64,000 nucleotides of DNA, taken from Actinomycetota bacterium. Lineage in GTDB: Bacteria > Actinomycetota > Actinomycetes > Nanopelagicales > Nanopelagicaceae. The notes under the pieces are model-generated. The model ran no database searches. It saw only the letters and a list, made by a program, of their open reading frames with translations, and had not been told where the DNA came from. The stretch is from NCBI GenBank assembly GCA_009702925.1, contig WLHC01000002.1, positions 1 through 64,000 on the forward strand. Direction: 5' to 3'. Made by a program: the position numbers and the translations under genes. Each line of letters opens with the position of its first letter. Position 1 is the stretch's first letter. This document shows, one piece after another, positions 28,832 to 39,200 of this stretch.

Positions 28832-30138
28832 GACAATTTCTCAAATCTAGCAAGCATTGCTTCTCCGTGTGCTGGCAAATCCTCAGCTGTAGCAAGAGTT
28901 ACTACTGTTTTAGCAATTTGATTAAAGGCTTCTTTGGAGTACTCAATAAAGTGCAATCCACGTAAAAATGTTTGCACCGATAATCCGCTTGAATGACACG
29001 CACATCCACCTGTCGGTAGAACATGGTTGGAGCCCGCCGAATAATCTCCCAGTGAAACCGGAGTGAAGCGACCAATGAAAACTGCACCCGCATTCCTAAT
29101 CTTTAAGGAAACTGAGGCTGCGTCATTACATTGAATCTCTAAGTGTTCAGCGGCATATGCATTTACTACATCAATGCCTTGTTCAATATTACTTACCAAA
29201 ACGATGGCAGATTGCACTCCCGCTAAGGCCTGTCGAATACGATCAGAGTGTTTAGTTGCCGCCACACGTATCTCTAACTCCTTTACAGTTTTCTCGGCAA
29301 GCTCTAGCGAATCAGTAACTAAAATCGCTGCAGCAATTACATCGTGTTCAGCTTGACTGATTAAATCAGCTGCAACATCACCAGGCAGCGCAGTCGAATC
29401 TGCCAGTATTGCAATCTCTGTTGGACCTGCCTCTGAATCAATTCCAATGATTCCCCTAAGAGCTCTTTTTGCAGCAGCAACATAAATGTTTCCAGGACCC
29501 GTAACGAGATCTACTTTTTCGCACACGCCTTCCATGCCATAGGCAAAGAGTGCAATTGCCTGTGCACCACCAACTGCGTAAACCTCTGTAACTCCCAAAA
29601 GCGCGCAGGTTGCAAGAATTGTTGGGTGAGGTAAACCACCAAACTCTTTTTGAGGCGGTGAAGCAACTGCAATCGATGAAACTTTTGCAATCTGAGCTGG
29701 GATGACATTCATCATCACACTGCTGGGATAAACCGCACGCCCCCCAGGAACATAAAGTCCTACTCGATCAACAGGAATCCATTTCTCAGTGACCGTTCCC
29801 CCATCAACAACCGTTGTTGTACTTTCGCTTCGTACTTGATCATTGTGCACTTTCTTGATGCGCACAATTGAGAGTTCAAGAGCAAGACGAACTTCTGGAT
29901 CAAGATTTTGCAAAGCCATATCTAAATCTGTTTGTGAGACTTTTATAGCCGATGGCTTTACTCCATCAAACTCTTGTGCAAGCGCAATTAGATCTAACTC
30001 TGTTCCATTTTTTACCCTATCCAAAATGGGTTGAATTAAAACTAGGGCTTGATCAATGTTGAAATTTGCCCGTGGAAGTTGGGCGGAGTAGCCCGCCTTT
30101 GATAGCGCCTTTCCGCGTAGGTCAACGGTGCGAATCAT
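28828..30138 (-). CDS. hisD: Histidinol dehydrogenase
   Basis: Zn/NAD enzyme oxidising histidinol to histidine. 436 residues; [58 protein letters not shown] and AAEHLEI (catalytic Glu-His), then [15 protein letters not shown]. First gene of hisD-C-B-H-priA-F, driven by a leaderless promoter (30145-30150). hisG and hisE are not in the window. Confidence 0.98.
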   Translation of the reverse strand: MIRTVDLRGKALSKAGYSAQLPRANFNIDQALVLIQPILDRVKNGTELDLIALAQEFDGVKPSAIKVSQTDLDMALQNLDPEVRLALELSIVRIKKVHNDQVRSESTTTVVDGGTVTEKWIPVDRVGLYVPGGRAVYPSSVMMNVIPAQIAKVSSIAVASPPQKEFGGLPHPTILATCALLGVTEVYAVGGAQAIALFAYGMEGVCEKVDLVTGPGNIYVAAAKRALRGIIGIDSEAGPTEIAILADSTALPGDVAADLISQAEHDVIAAAILVTDSLELAEKTVKELEIRVAATKHSDRIRQALAGVQSAIVLVSNIEQGIDVVNAYAAEHLEIQCNDAASVSLKIRNAGAVFIGRFTPVSLGDYSAGSNHVLPTGGCACHSSGLSVQTFLRGLHFIEYSKEAFNQIAKTVVTLATAEDLPAHGEAMLARFEKLS

Positions 30139-30144
30139 GTGTTA

Positions 30145-30150
30145 ATCGTA
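30145..30150 (-). promoter_or_regulatory. -10 hexamer of the leaderless his operon promoter
   Basis: TACGAT, then TAACAC, then the hisD ATG at 30138. The whole hisD-dnaE gap is 43 bp, leaving no room for a long leader or a His-specific attenuator. Confidence 0.55.
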
Positions 30151-30181
30151 TCGGCTCGATGATAAATCTCGCCGAAGGCTT

Positions 30182-33100
30182 CTAAACCAAGCAGTTGGGT
30201 CCCAAGATAGATTTCAAATCAGCGCTCAAACTGGGCGAGGCAGTAATCAGTGCATCGACTTTCATGACTGTACTACTTCCATTCTCACGTAACTGCAGAT
30301 GCACTTCTCGCTTTCCAGGATGAGACCTGAGGATCTCTTTAATTCTCTCAACTACTGGCGGTGTGCACTGTGCAATAGGAAGGCTAATTACAAGTGGACC
30401 AACAGGACCTGACTTAACATCTGGTATCGACATTTCAAGTGCAGTAAACCTCAATGCATCTTCTCGCCTATCGACTCGGCCTCTGATCGTCACAATTCGA
30501 TCCTCTATCAATGTAATTGAGTATTGATTGTAAGTATTTGCAAAGAACAAAACTTCAAGTGAGCCCTCTAAATCCTCCACAGTAACTACTGCCCAAGAAG
30601 CTCCCTGGCGTGAAACTTTTCTCACCACGCTTGTGATTAAACCGCCAATTGTTACAATCGATTCATGTTGAGCGCCATCATCTACTAATTCACTGATTGT
30701 TAAATCAGTATTTGCACGCAAAACATGTTCAACACCAAGCAGAGGGTGATCTGAGACGTAGAGCCCAAGCATCTCTCTTTCGTAAGAAAGCAAAATCGAC
30801 TTTTCCCACTCGCCTTCGGGAATTTCAATATCTAATCCTGAAACAGCCGTCACTTCTTCACCGCCAAAAAGATCAAACTGTCCAATAGCTTCAGCACGTT
30901 TGGATTCGATAACTGAATCAATTGCTTCAAGGTGGACTGCAATAAGGCCTTTTCTAGTCGAACCTAAGGAGCCAAAAGCGCCAGCCTTGATCAAGGACTC
31001 GATTGTTTTCTTGTTGCAGACCTGAGCATCAACTTTTGCTAAGAAGTCACCAAAGGAAGTAAATCTTCCTTTGGTTTCACGAGCCGACTTAATCGAAGCC
31101 ACAACACCTTCACCAACATTTCGAATAGCGGCCAATCCAAATCGAATATCTACTCCTCTAGGAGTGTATTCAGCATCAGATTCATTTACATCTGGAGACA
31201 AAACTTTGATTCCCATTCGACGACATTCTGAAAGATAGAGCGCAGATTTATCTTTGTCATCCTTAACGGAAGTCAAAAGAGCGGCCATGTATTCCGTTGG
31301 GTAGTTAGCCTTTAAGTAAGCAGTCCAATAAGAAACTACTCCGTAACCGGCCGAGTGAGCACGGTTAAAGGCGTAATCAGAGAATGGAATGAGTGTGTCC
31401 CAAAGTCGCTTGATGGCAGCGGTTGAATAACCATTGGTCTTCATGCCAGCTTCGAAAGGAACGTACTCTTTATCAAGAATATCTTTATTCTTTTTTCCCA
31501 TCGCCTTACGCAAAAGATCTGCGCGGCCAAGTGAGAATCCGGCAACTTTTTGGGCGATAGCCATTACCTGTTCCTGATACACGATCAATCCATATGTATC
31601 GCCAAGAATCTCTTGCAATGAATCGGAAAGTTCATTATGGATTGGTTCTACTGGTTTTCGATTATTCTTGCGATCTGCGTAAAGGTTGTGAGAGTTTTCA
31701 CCCATTGGCCCTGGTCGATACAGTGCAATCACCGCAGAGATATCTTGGAAAGAATCTGGCGATAAACTTTTTAGTAGTTGTCGCATAGGTCCGCCGTCGA
31801 GTTGAAATACACCTAGAGTTTCACCGCGGCTGAGCAGTTGATAGGTTTTAGGATCATCTAATGTTAAATCTTCTAAAACAACTTCAATTCCCTTATTTGC
31901 CTTTATATTAAGAAGGCAATCATCTAAAACAGAGAGATTTCGAAGGCCCAAGAAATCCATCTTGAGTAAACCCGTTGCTTCACATGCGCCCATATCAAAC
32001 TGAGTGATTATTGCTCCATCTGCTTCTCGTCGATGAATCGGAATCACATCAAGTAATGGTTCGCGCGAGAGAATTACTCCAGCTGCGTGGACTCCCCATT
32101 GACGCTTTAATCCTTCAAGGCCGCGGGCAGTATCAACGACTCGCTTTGAATCACTGTCTGATTCATAGAGTGAGCGAAATTCACCGGCCTCGGCATATCG
32201 ATCATCTTTTGGGTCAAACACTCCAGATAGAGAGATGTCCTTGCCCATAACTGATGGCGGCAATGCCTTTGTTAGCTTCTCTCCTACTACATAGGGATAG
32301 CCAAGCACCCGAGTTGAGTCTTTAATCGCCTGTTTAGATTTAATTGTTCCGTAAGTAATGATTTGAGCAACTCGATCTTCTCCATACTTATTGGTTGCAT
32401 AACGAATCATTTCACTTCTTCGACGTTCATCAAAGTCAAGATCAATATCTGGCATCGAAATACGTTCTGGATTTAAGAAGCGCTCAAAAAGTAAACCGTG
32501 TTCAATCGGATCCAATCCAGTGATCCCAAGTGAATAAGCCACCAATGATCCAGCTGCCGAACCTCTACCAGGTCCTACGCGAATTCCAACTTTCTTTGCA
32601 TGAGCAACTAAATCTGCAACAACTAAGAAGTAACCTGGAAATCCCATCTTCTCCATTACGCCGAGTTCATAAACAAGTCGAGCCTCATGTGCTGGAGTTA
32701 TTCGTGAACCCATGCGCTCTTTTAAACCTAACTGTGCCTGCTTTTTGAGCCACGTATCTTCGGTTTCACCAGATGGAACTTCAAACTGTGGCAGAAGGTT
32801 TTCACCCTCTCTTAATGTCACATTGCATCTTTCGGCGATGAGTAATGTGTTATCGCAACTTTCTGGAAGATCTTTGAATAACTCTCTCATCTGTGCAGGA
32901 GTTTTTACATAAAAAGAATCATTGTCGAATTTAAATCGCTTTGGGTCGGCTAGCGTTGATCCCGATTGAACGCACAATAAAGCTTCGTGGGCAGGTGCAT
33001 CAGTCTGTAATGTGTAATGAAGATCGTTAGTAGCAAGGAAAGGAATTCCTAGCTCCTTACCAAGCTTGAGTAGGTCATCTTTTACCCGTGCTTCAATCTC

Positions 33101-33679
33101 AATTCCATGATCCATAACCTCTAAAAAGTAGTTTTCTCTTCCAAAAATATCGCGATAATCACTTGCAGCTTTTATCGCTTCTTTATAGGCACCCATTCGA
33201 AGTCTGGTTTGAATTTCACCACCAGGACATCCCGTTGTTGCAATTAATCCTTTTGAATGTTTTGCCAATAGCTCTCGATCCATACGTGGCTTGTAGTAAT
33301 AACCTTCTAGAGATGCAAGTGATGAGAGCCGAAATAAGTTTGAAAGTCCTTCGTTATTTTCTGCCAAAATAGTCATATGCGTGTAAGCGCCACCACCGGA
33401 AACATCATCTTCGCCTCCGGAAGCCCATTGCACGCGTTTCTTATCAAGGCGTGACTCTGGTGCGACATAGGCTTCAATTCCTATGATTGGTTTTACGTCA
33501 GCTTTCTTTGCTGCTTTGTAGAATTCAAAGGCCCCAAACACATTGCCATGATCAGTCATCGCGATAGCTGGCATCGCCTGTGACTTCACTTCTGCCATAA
33601 GTTCATTTATACGAGCAGCACCATCGAGCATTGAATACTCGGTGTGTACGTGCAGATGTACGAAATTATCTTTAGACAT
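30182..33679 (-). CDS. dnaE: DNA polymerase III alpha subunit (replicative)
   Basis: The main chromosomal replicase, 1165 residues. N-terminal PHP domain with intact metal ligands (HLHVHTEYSMLDG; MTDHGNV), polymerase core with GPGRGSAAGSLVAYSLGI and the catalytic PDIDLDFDERRR, GVHAAGVILS, then helix-hairpin-helix and OB domains toward the C-terminus (VTIGGLITSVVRK). The complete PHP site contrasts with the degenerate site in the second DnaE at 57784-61011. Starts 18 nt from the end of rluD. Confidence 0.97.
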   Translation of the reverse strand: MSKDNFVHLHVHTEYSMLDGAARINELMAEVKSQAMPAIAMTDHGNVFGAFEFYKAAKKADVKPIIGIEAYVAPESRLDKKRVQWASGGEDDVSGGGAYTHMTILAENNEGLSNLFRLSSLASLEGYYYKPRMDRELLAKHSKGLIATTGCPGGEIQTRLRMGAYKEAIKAASDYRDIFGRENYFLEVMDHGIEIEARVKDDLLKLGKELGIPFLATNDLHYTLQTDAPAHEALLCVQSGSTLADPKRFKFDNDSFYVKTPAQMRELFKDLPESCDNTLLIAERCNVTLREGENLLPQFEVPSGETEDTWLKKQAQLGLKERMGSRITPAHEARLVYELGVMEKMGFPGYFLVVADLVAHAKKVGIRVGPGRGSAAGSLVAYSLGITGLDPIEHGLLFERFLNPERISMPDIDLDFDERRRSEMIRYATNKYGEDRVAQIITYGTIKSKQAIKDSTRVLGYPYVVGEKLTKALPPSVMGKDISLSGVFDPKDDRYAEAGEFRSLYESDSDSKRVVDTARGLEGLKRQWGVHAAGVILSREPLLDVIPIHRREADGAIITQFDMGACEATGLLKMDFLGLRNLSVLDDCLLNIKANKGIEVVLEDLTLDDPKTYQLLSRGETLGVFQLDGGPMRQLLKSLSPDSFQDISAVIALYRPGPMGENSHNLYADRKNNRKPVEPIHNELSDSLQEILGDTYGLIVYQEQVMAIAQKVAGFSLGRADLLRKAMGKKNKDILDKEYVPFEAGMKTNGYSTAAIKRLWDTLIPFSDYAFNRAHSAGYGVVSYWTAYLKANYPTEYMAALLTSVKDDKDKSALYLSECRRMGIKVLSPDVNESDAEYTPRGVDIRFGLAAIRNVGEGVVASIKSARETKGRFTSFGDFLAKVDAQVCNKKTIESLIKAGAFGSLGSTRKGLIAVHLEAIDSVIESKRAEAIGQFDLFGGEEVTAVSGLDIEIPEGEWEKSILLSYEREMLGLYVSDHPLLGVEHVLRANTDLTISELVDDGAQHESIVTIGGLITSVVRKVSRQGASWAVVTVEDLEGSLEVLFFANTYNQYSITLIEDRIVTIRGRVDRREDALRFTALEMSIPDVKSGPVGPLVISLPIAQCTPPVVERIKEILRSHPGKREVHLQLRENGSSTVMKVDALITASPSLSADLKSILGPNCLV

Positions 33680-33697
33680 GATTGGCGAGATTAGTGG

Positions 33698-34639
33698 CTA
33701 AGGCAGAACCGCGTCGGAAAGCAACGCCAGTGAGCGTGTGAGATCGGCAGGATATGGAGCCGTGAAGTTGAGTTTGGAATGAGTCACAGGGTGGGCAAAG
33801 GAAAGCTCGGCCGCATGTAGCCAAGGCCTGGCCATCCCAAGGCTCTTTCCCAAAACTGGATCTGCTCCATATGTTGTATCCCCTACTAAAGGATGGTGCA
33901 GCGCAGAAAAGTGAACTCTAATTTGGTGAGTGCGCCCAGTTTCTAATTCAATCTTGACCATTGATACAGCGCGATAAAACTCCATAACTTCATAGTTAGT
34001 GATTGACTCTTTACCTGTTGCAACCACTGCGAACCGATGATCTTCTTTTGGGTGTCGATCGATAGGTGCATCGATAGTTCCGGTGGAAGGATCCATATGT
34101 CCTTGAACAAGTGCGTGATAAATCTTTGAAACAGTCCTGTTTCTAAATGCATCTTTTAGCGCATGAAAGGCTTGATCACTTTTTGCAACAATCATCAGGC
34201 CGCTGGTTCCAACATCTAATCGATGAACAATTCCCTGTCTTTCTGCAGGACCAGAAGTTGAAACAGAGTATCCAGCTGCCATTAAAGCCCCTACTACTGT
34301 TGGACCAGTCCAGCCAGGACTTGGATGAGCAGCGCAACCTACAGGCTTATCGATGACAACAATGTCGTTGTCATCGTAGACAATACTTAAACCTTGAATT
34401 GGAGTTAAGGGAATTGGTTCACTGTTTAATGGAGCAGGCATCAATACTTCGATTACTTGGCCAGCAATCACACGTTCTGACTTTGGCATAACTTTGCCAT
34501 TTGTTGTGATGTCGCCATCTTCTAGAAGTTTCACCACAGAAGTTCGGGAAAGACCGAGTACCCGAGTTAGGGCGCTATCGATTCGCTCTCCTGCAACACC
34601 CTCAGGTACTGACAGTGTTCGCAGCTCTCTTTGACTCAT
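33698..34639 (-). CDS. rluD: RluD-family 23S rRNA pseudouridine synthase
   Basis: 313 residues: an N-terminal S4 RNA-binding domain (RIDSALTRVLGLSRTSVVKLLEDGDI) and a pseudouridine synthase domain with the catalytic Asp in GIVHRLDVGTSGLMIVAK, RTHQIRVH and the C-terminal FTAPYPADL. Probably modifies helix 69 or another site of 23S rRNA. Overlaps lspA by 4 nt; lspA-rluD is a widespread pair. Confidence 0.93.
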   Translation of the reverse strand: MSQRELRTLSVPEGVAGERIDSALTRVLGLSRTSVVKLLEDGDITTNGKVMPKSERVIAGQVIEVLMPAPLNSEPIPLTPIQGLSIVYDDNDIVVIDKPVGCAAHPSPGWTGPTVVGALMAAGYSVSTSGPAERQGIVHRLDVGTSGLMIVAKSDQAFHALKDAFRNRTVSKIYHALVQGHMDPSTGTIDAPIDRHPKEDHRFAVVATGKESITNYEVMEFYRAVSMVKIELETGRTHQIRVHFSALHHPLVGDTTYGADPVLGKSLGMARPWLHAAELSFAHPVTHSKLNFTAPYPADLTRSLALLSDAVLP

Positions 34640-35121
34640 AAATCTGACTTTACTCTTGTTATTGGTGGAATATTTCGCAATGACAGGAGCATTGAAATTC
34701 CAGCAGCCACGACTATTGCCGAATCAGCAATGTTAAACACTGGGAAGTTTGGCACTTGGAGCCAATCAATTACATGACCTCTTAGTACGCCTGGCTCACG
34801 AAAAATACGATCTACAAGGTTTCCCAATATTCCACCCATGGCCAAACCAAGTACTACCGACCAACCCTTAGAGGTAATTTTGACTGAGTAATAGAAAATT
34901 ATTGCCAAGACAAAGAATCCGAAGAGAGTTAAAAAGATTGTCGCACCCTCGGCAATTGAAAAAGCTGCTCCAGGGTTTCGCACTAGCGTTAGTTGAAAAA
35001 AATCGCCGAGGACTTTGATGTTGGAACGATCCGAAAGCGTGCTAACGGCCCATAACTTGGTTGCAAGATCTAGAACCCAAACAAACCAGGCAACACCATA
35101 AAGTGTGCGCCAATACTGCAC
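34636..35121 (-). CDS. lspA: Signal peptidase II (lipoprotein)
   Basis: Aspartyl membrane protease that cuts prolipoproteins before the lipidated cysteine. 161 residues and four helices; catalytic Asp residues in GNLVDRIF and FNIADSAI; N-terminal D-x-x-TK in VLDLATKLWA. GTG start two bases after the dksA-like stop codon. Together with lgt this window contains the first two lipoprotein-processing enzymes. Confidence 0.95.
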   Translation of the reverse strand: MQYWRTLYGVAWFVWVLDLATKLWAVSTLSDRSNIKVLGDFFQLTLVRNPGAAFSIAEGATIFLTLFGFFVLAIIFYYSVKITSKGWSVVLGLAMGGILGNLVDRIFREPGVLRGHVIDWLQVPNFPVFNIADSAIVVAAGISMLLSLRNIPPITRVKSDL

Positions 35122-35123
35122 AG

Positions 35124-35930
35124 TTAGCGCCGCTCTTCCTTCTGTTTACAAAGCATGCACAACGTTGCACGTGGAAATACTTGAAGGCGTGCTTTACCAA
35201 TCGGAGATCCACACTCTTCGCAATTTCCATAGTTCTTGGAATCAATTCTCTCTAAAGCCCGTTCAGTTTGTAAAACCATGTCACGAGCGTTGATTACCAA
35301 TGACATTTCATGTTCGCGTTCGAAAGTTTTAGTTCCAGCATCAGCTTGGTCATCGCCTGCGCCCTCACCAGATTCTTGAATGAGTTCGTCCATTTCTAAT
35401 TCGACAATAGCCAGCTCTTTGCGCAAACGATCTAGCTCTTTGGAAATCTCTGCTCTGACAGCCTTGAGCTCTGCGGCCGACCACGGGGTCTCAGTTTCAG
35501 TGGCAACAACAGGAACTGGTGCACTCTTGATTGGTTTGAGTGGAGCAATCTTTTTTCCACTTTTCACAGGTCGTGGTGGCGGTGGCATAACCAACCGTCG
35601 CTCTTCGACAACTGGGGCTACAACTGTTGCAGTTACAGTTGAAACTGAAACAGTTTGAGATTTTTCATCAACAGTTAAAGTTGTTTTTGATGGAAAGCCT
35701 TTGCCCGAGGCCTTCTTTACAGGAATGCTCTTGACGCTAGATTTTTTTGCTGGAGCAGCTTTCTTTGCTATCGCTTTTTTAGCAGCCTTCTTAACTGGAG
35801 CAGCTTTTTTGATCGGCTTCTTGCTGGTAGTCGCCTTTTTAGCCGCCTTCTTAACAGCTTTTTTGGCCGGAGCGGCTTTCTTTGCTACCGCCTTCTTTAC
35901 GACCGCTTTCTTAACAGGCTTCTTAGGCAT
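35124..35930 (-). CDS. DksA/TraR zinc-finger protein with a Lys/Ala-rich N-terminal tail
   Basis: A 268-residue protein in two parts. Residues 1-75 are built of AAPAKKA/KKAAKKA-type repeats like histone H1, predicted disordered and DNA- or RNA-binding. The C-terminal ~110 residues are a DksA/TraR domain: coiled coil (ELKAVRAEISKELDRLRKEL) then a C4 zinc finger C237-x2-C240...C258-x2-C261. DksA-type proteins bind the RNA polymerase secondary channel. A tail of this kind occurs in some other actinobacterial homologues. TAGGGT lies 7 nt before the ATG (possible leaderless start). Whether it acts with ppGpp is unknown. Confidence 0.88.
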   Translation of the reverse strand: MPKKPVKKAVVKKAVAKKAAPAKKAVKKAAKKATTSKKPIKKAAPVKKAAKKAIAKKAAPAKKSSVKSIPVKKASGKGFPSKTTLTVDEKSQTVSVSTVTATVVAPVVEERRLVMPPPPRPVKSGKKIAPLKPIKSAPVPVVATETETPWSAAELKAVRAEISKELDRLRKELAIVELEMDELIQESGEGAGDDQADAGTKTFEREHEMSLVINARDMVLQTERALERIDSKNYGNCEECGSPIGKARLQVFPRATLCMLCKQKEERR

Positions 35931-36029
35931 GTCGCGAACCCTATGCCGATTACCCCTGTGTTGCCAATTTCGCCACGTTGCAATTTATTTTCTAGCCATC
36001 ATCTAGACTGAACTCCTCACATAACTGGC

Positions 36030-36215
36030 AATGACGGGGCTATCACCTCACGAGCCTGCTAGAAGAAGTGGTCCTTTATCAAGGATTCACCTAGAACTAG
36101 CAAGTGGGATCAAAAGCGGCGGATGCATCAAGGTGTAGACGCAAGGTGGGTGGTACCGCGAAAACTGCATATGCAGATTTCGTCCCTCCAGATGATTTTC
36201 TCTGGGGGTTTTTTA
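36030..36215 (+). ncRNA. T-box riboswitch leader of ileS
   Basis: The T-box signature GGTGGGTGGTACCGCG is at 36145-36160, with the complementary CGTCCCTCC at 36181-36189 forming the antiterminator (antisequestrator) helix. Upstream, the stem I specifier region has an ATC (Ile) codon in GGCTATCACC (specifier 36042-36044). It senses uncharged tRNA-Ile and controls ileS. The 5' end is approximate; TAGACT at 36004-36009 is a possible -10. It fills most of the 285-bp gap between the dksA-like gene and ileS. Confidence 0.9.
36183..36214 (+). terminator. Terminator-like hairpin of the ileS T-box
   Basis: CCTCCAGA (36185-36192) pairs with TCTGGGGG (36201-36208), one U-G pair, followed by TTTTTT. The left strand overlaps the antiterminator strand CGTCCCTCC, so the two structures exclude each other. 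The G-run 7 nt before the ATG could also be the ribosome site. Confidence 0.7.
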
Positions 36216-39200
36216 ATGTCGTTTCGACAGATATCTGCATCGGTTGATCTGCCTGCAGTTGAACACCAGATTTTAAAGTTCTGGCGCGAGAACTCTGTCT
36301 TTGAAAAAACCGTTAACGCCCGTGAAGATGGTCCGACGTGGACGTTCTATGAAGGTCCACCCACAGCAAATGGAATGCCCGGAACTCACCATATTGAAGC
36401 TCGAGTTTTCAAAGATGTGTTTCCTCGTTTTCATACGATGAAGGGAAAATACGTAGAAAGAAAAGCCGGTTGGGACTGTCACGGACTTCCTGTTGAGATT
36501 GCCGTGGAAAAAGAACTTGGATTCTCGGGCAAGGGCGATATTGAAAAATATGGAATTTCACAATTCAATGACAAATGCCGTGAATCAGTTCAGCGCCATG
36601 TGAGTGCATTTACAGAAATGACCGACCGCATGGGTTTCTGGGTCGATTTTGATCAGGCATATTGGACCATGTCGCCGGAGTATGTTGAATCAGTTTGGTG
36701 GTCGCTCAAAGAAATTTGGAAAAAAGGTTTACTTGTTCAAGACCATCGTGTTGCTCCCTATTGCCCACGTTGCGGAACAGGTCTTTCAGATCACGAATTA
36801 GCTCAAGGGTATGAAACCGTCACCGATCCATCTGTCTTCGTCCGCTTCCCTGTGACTTCTGGTGAATTTCAAAAATTAAAGGCAAGCCTTCTTGTCTGGA
36901 CAACAACTCCTTGGACTCTTGTTTCAAATACTGCAATCGCAGTGCATCCAGAAGTTGAATATGTAGTTGTACAGGTAAGCGTTGAAGAGCAAGAAGATGA
37001 AGTACTAGTTGTTGCTAAAGCCCTCATAGAGTCGGTAAAAGGTGATAAAAAGATTTTGAAAACGATGCTAGGTAAGGATCTAGAAAAAATCACTTACCAA
37101 CGCCCCTTTGATTACGTTGAGATTCCAGATGCCCATTATGTAGTTCTAGCAACGTATGTAACCACTGAAGACGGAACGGGACTAGTACATCAATCCCCTG
37201 CCTTTGGCGCAGACGATCTTGCGGTCTGTCGCAATTATGGACTCCCTGTGGTCAATCCAATTGCTCCAGATGGAAGATTTCTTAAAGAAGTTCCTGTAGT
37301 AGGCGGAATGTTTTTCAAAGATGCAGACAAAACTTTAGTAAAGGAGCTCAAAGCAAGTGGAGCCCTTTATAAGCACCAGCAATACGAACACTCATACCCG
37401 CACTGCTGGCGTTGTCACACCGCATTGATGTATTACGCACAACCTTCTTGGTATATCCGAACCACATCAATTAAGGAAGCGTTGCTTCGAGAAAATGCTT
37501 CAACTAATTGGCATCCTGAAACTATTAAGGAGGGCCGATATGGTGATTGGTTAAATAACAATATCGATTGGGCACTCTCCCGAAATCGATACTGGGGCAC
37601 TCCCCTTCCGATCTGGCGTTGCGAAAATGAACATGAGATCTGCGTTGACTCGCTTAAAGAATTAGGTCAACTGGCAGGCAAGGAACTGTCTAACCTAGAT
37701 CCGCACAGACCTTTTGTTGATGACATTACATTTGATTGCAGTGAGTGTGATTCAACAATGATTCGGGTCCCAGAGGTAATTGACTGCTGGTATGACTCAG
37801 GTGCAATGCCCTTTGCGCAGTGGGGTTATCCTCACAAAGAAGGTTCGATTGAAAAATTCAAAGCCTCATATCCTGCTGACTTCATCTGTGAAGCGATTGA
37901 TCAAACTCGCGGATGGTTTTACACCTTGATGACAATTGGAACTTTAGTATTTGATCAATCCTCTTATAAAACTGTTCTATGCCTCGGTCATATCTTGGAT
38001 AAAGATGGACGGAAAATGAGTAAACATTTGGGCAATGTTCTCGAACCGATGGCGCTCATGGATCAACACGGTGCTGATGCTGTTCGCTGGTACATGCTTG
38101 CAGCTGGATCGCCTTGGTCAGCAAGGCGAGTAGGACATGAAAATTTGAATGAAGTTGTTCGTAAAACGTTACTGACATATTGGAACACTGTTTCATTCCA
38201 TGCCTTATATGCGAAGGCCTCTAATTTTGAGCTCTCTCAAACTCCATTACTGGCAGATCGACCATTAATGGATAAGTGGATTATTTCCGAACTTAATCTC
38301 TTAATTGCCAACGTCGATAAAGCACTCGAAGGTTTTGATTCACAAGTTGCTGGACGCGATTTAGCAAAATTCATTGATGATCTATCAAATTGGTATGTCC
38401 GGCGTTCACGTCGACGTTTTTGGGATGGAGATGTTGCTGCCTTGGCAACCTTGCATGAGTGTCTAGTAACTTTGACACAACTGCTCGCACCGCTTGTCCC
38501 ATTTATTACAGAGCATGTATGGCAAGAACTAGTCAGACCAACCGATCCATTAGCACCCTTGTCTGTTCATCTTTCAGACTTTCCAATCTCCAAGAGCCAT
38601 GAAGTTAATCGTGACCTCGGCAAACAAGTAGAGCTAACTCGTCGAATAGTCGAACTTGGAAGAGCTACTCGAGCTGAATCAGGTATCAAGATCCGACAGC
38701 CCCTAGGTCGAGCCCTGATCGCTGCAAAGGGGTGGTCTGACCTACCAGAACAGATGCGTGAACAAATCGCCGATGAATTAAACGTTATGGAACTAGAAGA
38801 TATTGCTAATGCCGATGGAGATTTAGTCGATGTAAGCGTTAAGGCAAATTTCAAGAGCCTTGGAGCAAAATTTGGTGGAGCTGTTCAAGAGATTGCAAAG
38901 GCGATCGCAGGTGTAGATCCGACAGAACTTGTTAAGCAACTGCGCAATCAAGGATCGATATCACTTGCCGATTGGACAATTACGCTTGAAGATCTTGTAA
39001 TTACTGAAGTGCCAAAATCTGGTTGGAGCGTTTCTTCACATGATGGTGAGAGTGTTGCACTTGATCTGCAACTGACACCCAGATTGGTTCTGGCTGGAAA
39101 TGTACGTGAGGTGATCCGATTTATTCAAGAGCGACGCAAAAGTGAAGGCTTTGACATTTCAGATCGCATCAAGGTTGCTTGGAATGGTACTCCCGAAATT

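Noticed and set aside
35701-35930. Low-complexity repeat that could be called a DNA repeat or satellite
   Set aside because: Explained by protein-level Lys/Ala repeats in the DksA-like gene; codons vary between units.
35701-36006. Open frame of 101 codons on the plus strand opposite the DksA-like gene
   Set aside because: It is the antisense reading of the Lys/Ala repeats, which yields artificial Phe/Ala/Leu hydrophobic stretches.
36123-36215. N-terminal extension of ileS
   Set aside because: These codons are the T-box antiterminator and terminator; the true ATG at 36216 gives the conserved IleRS N-terminus.
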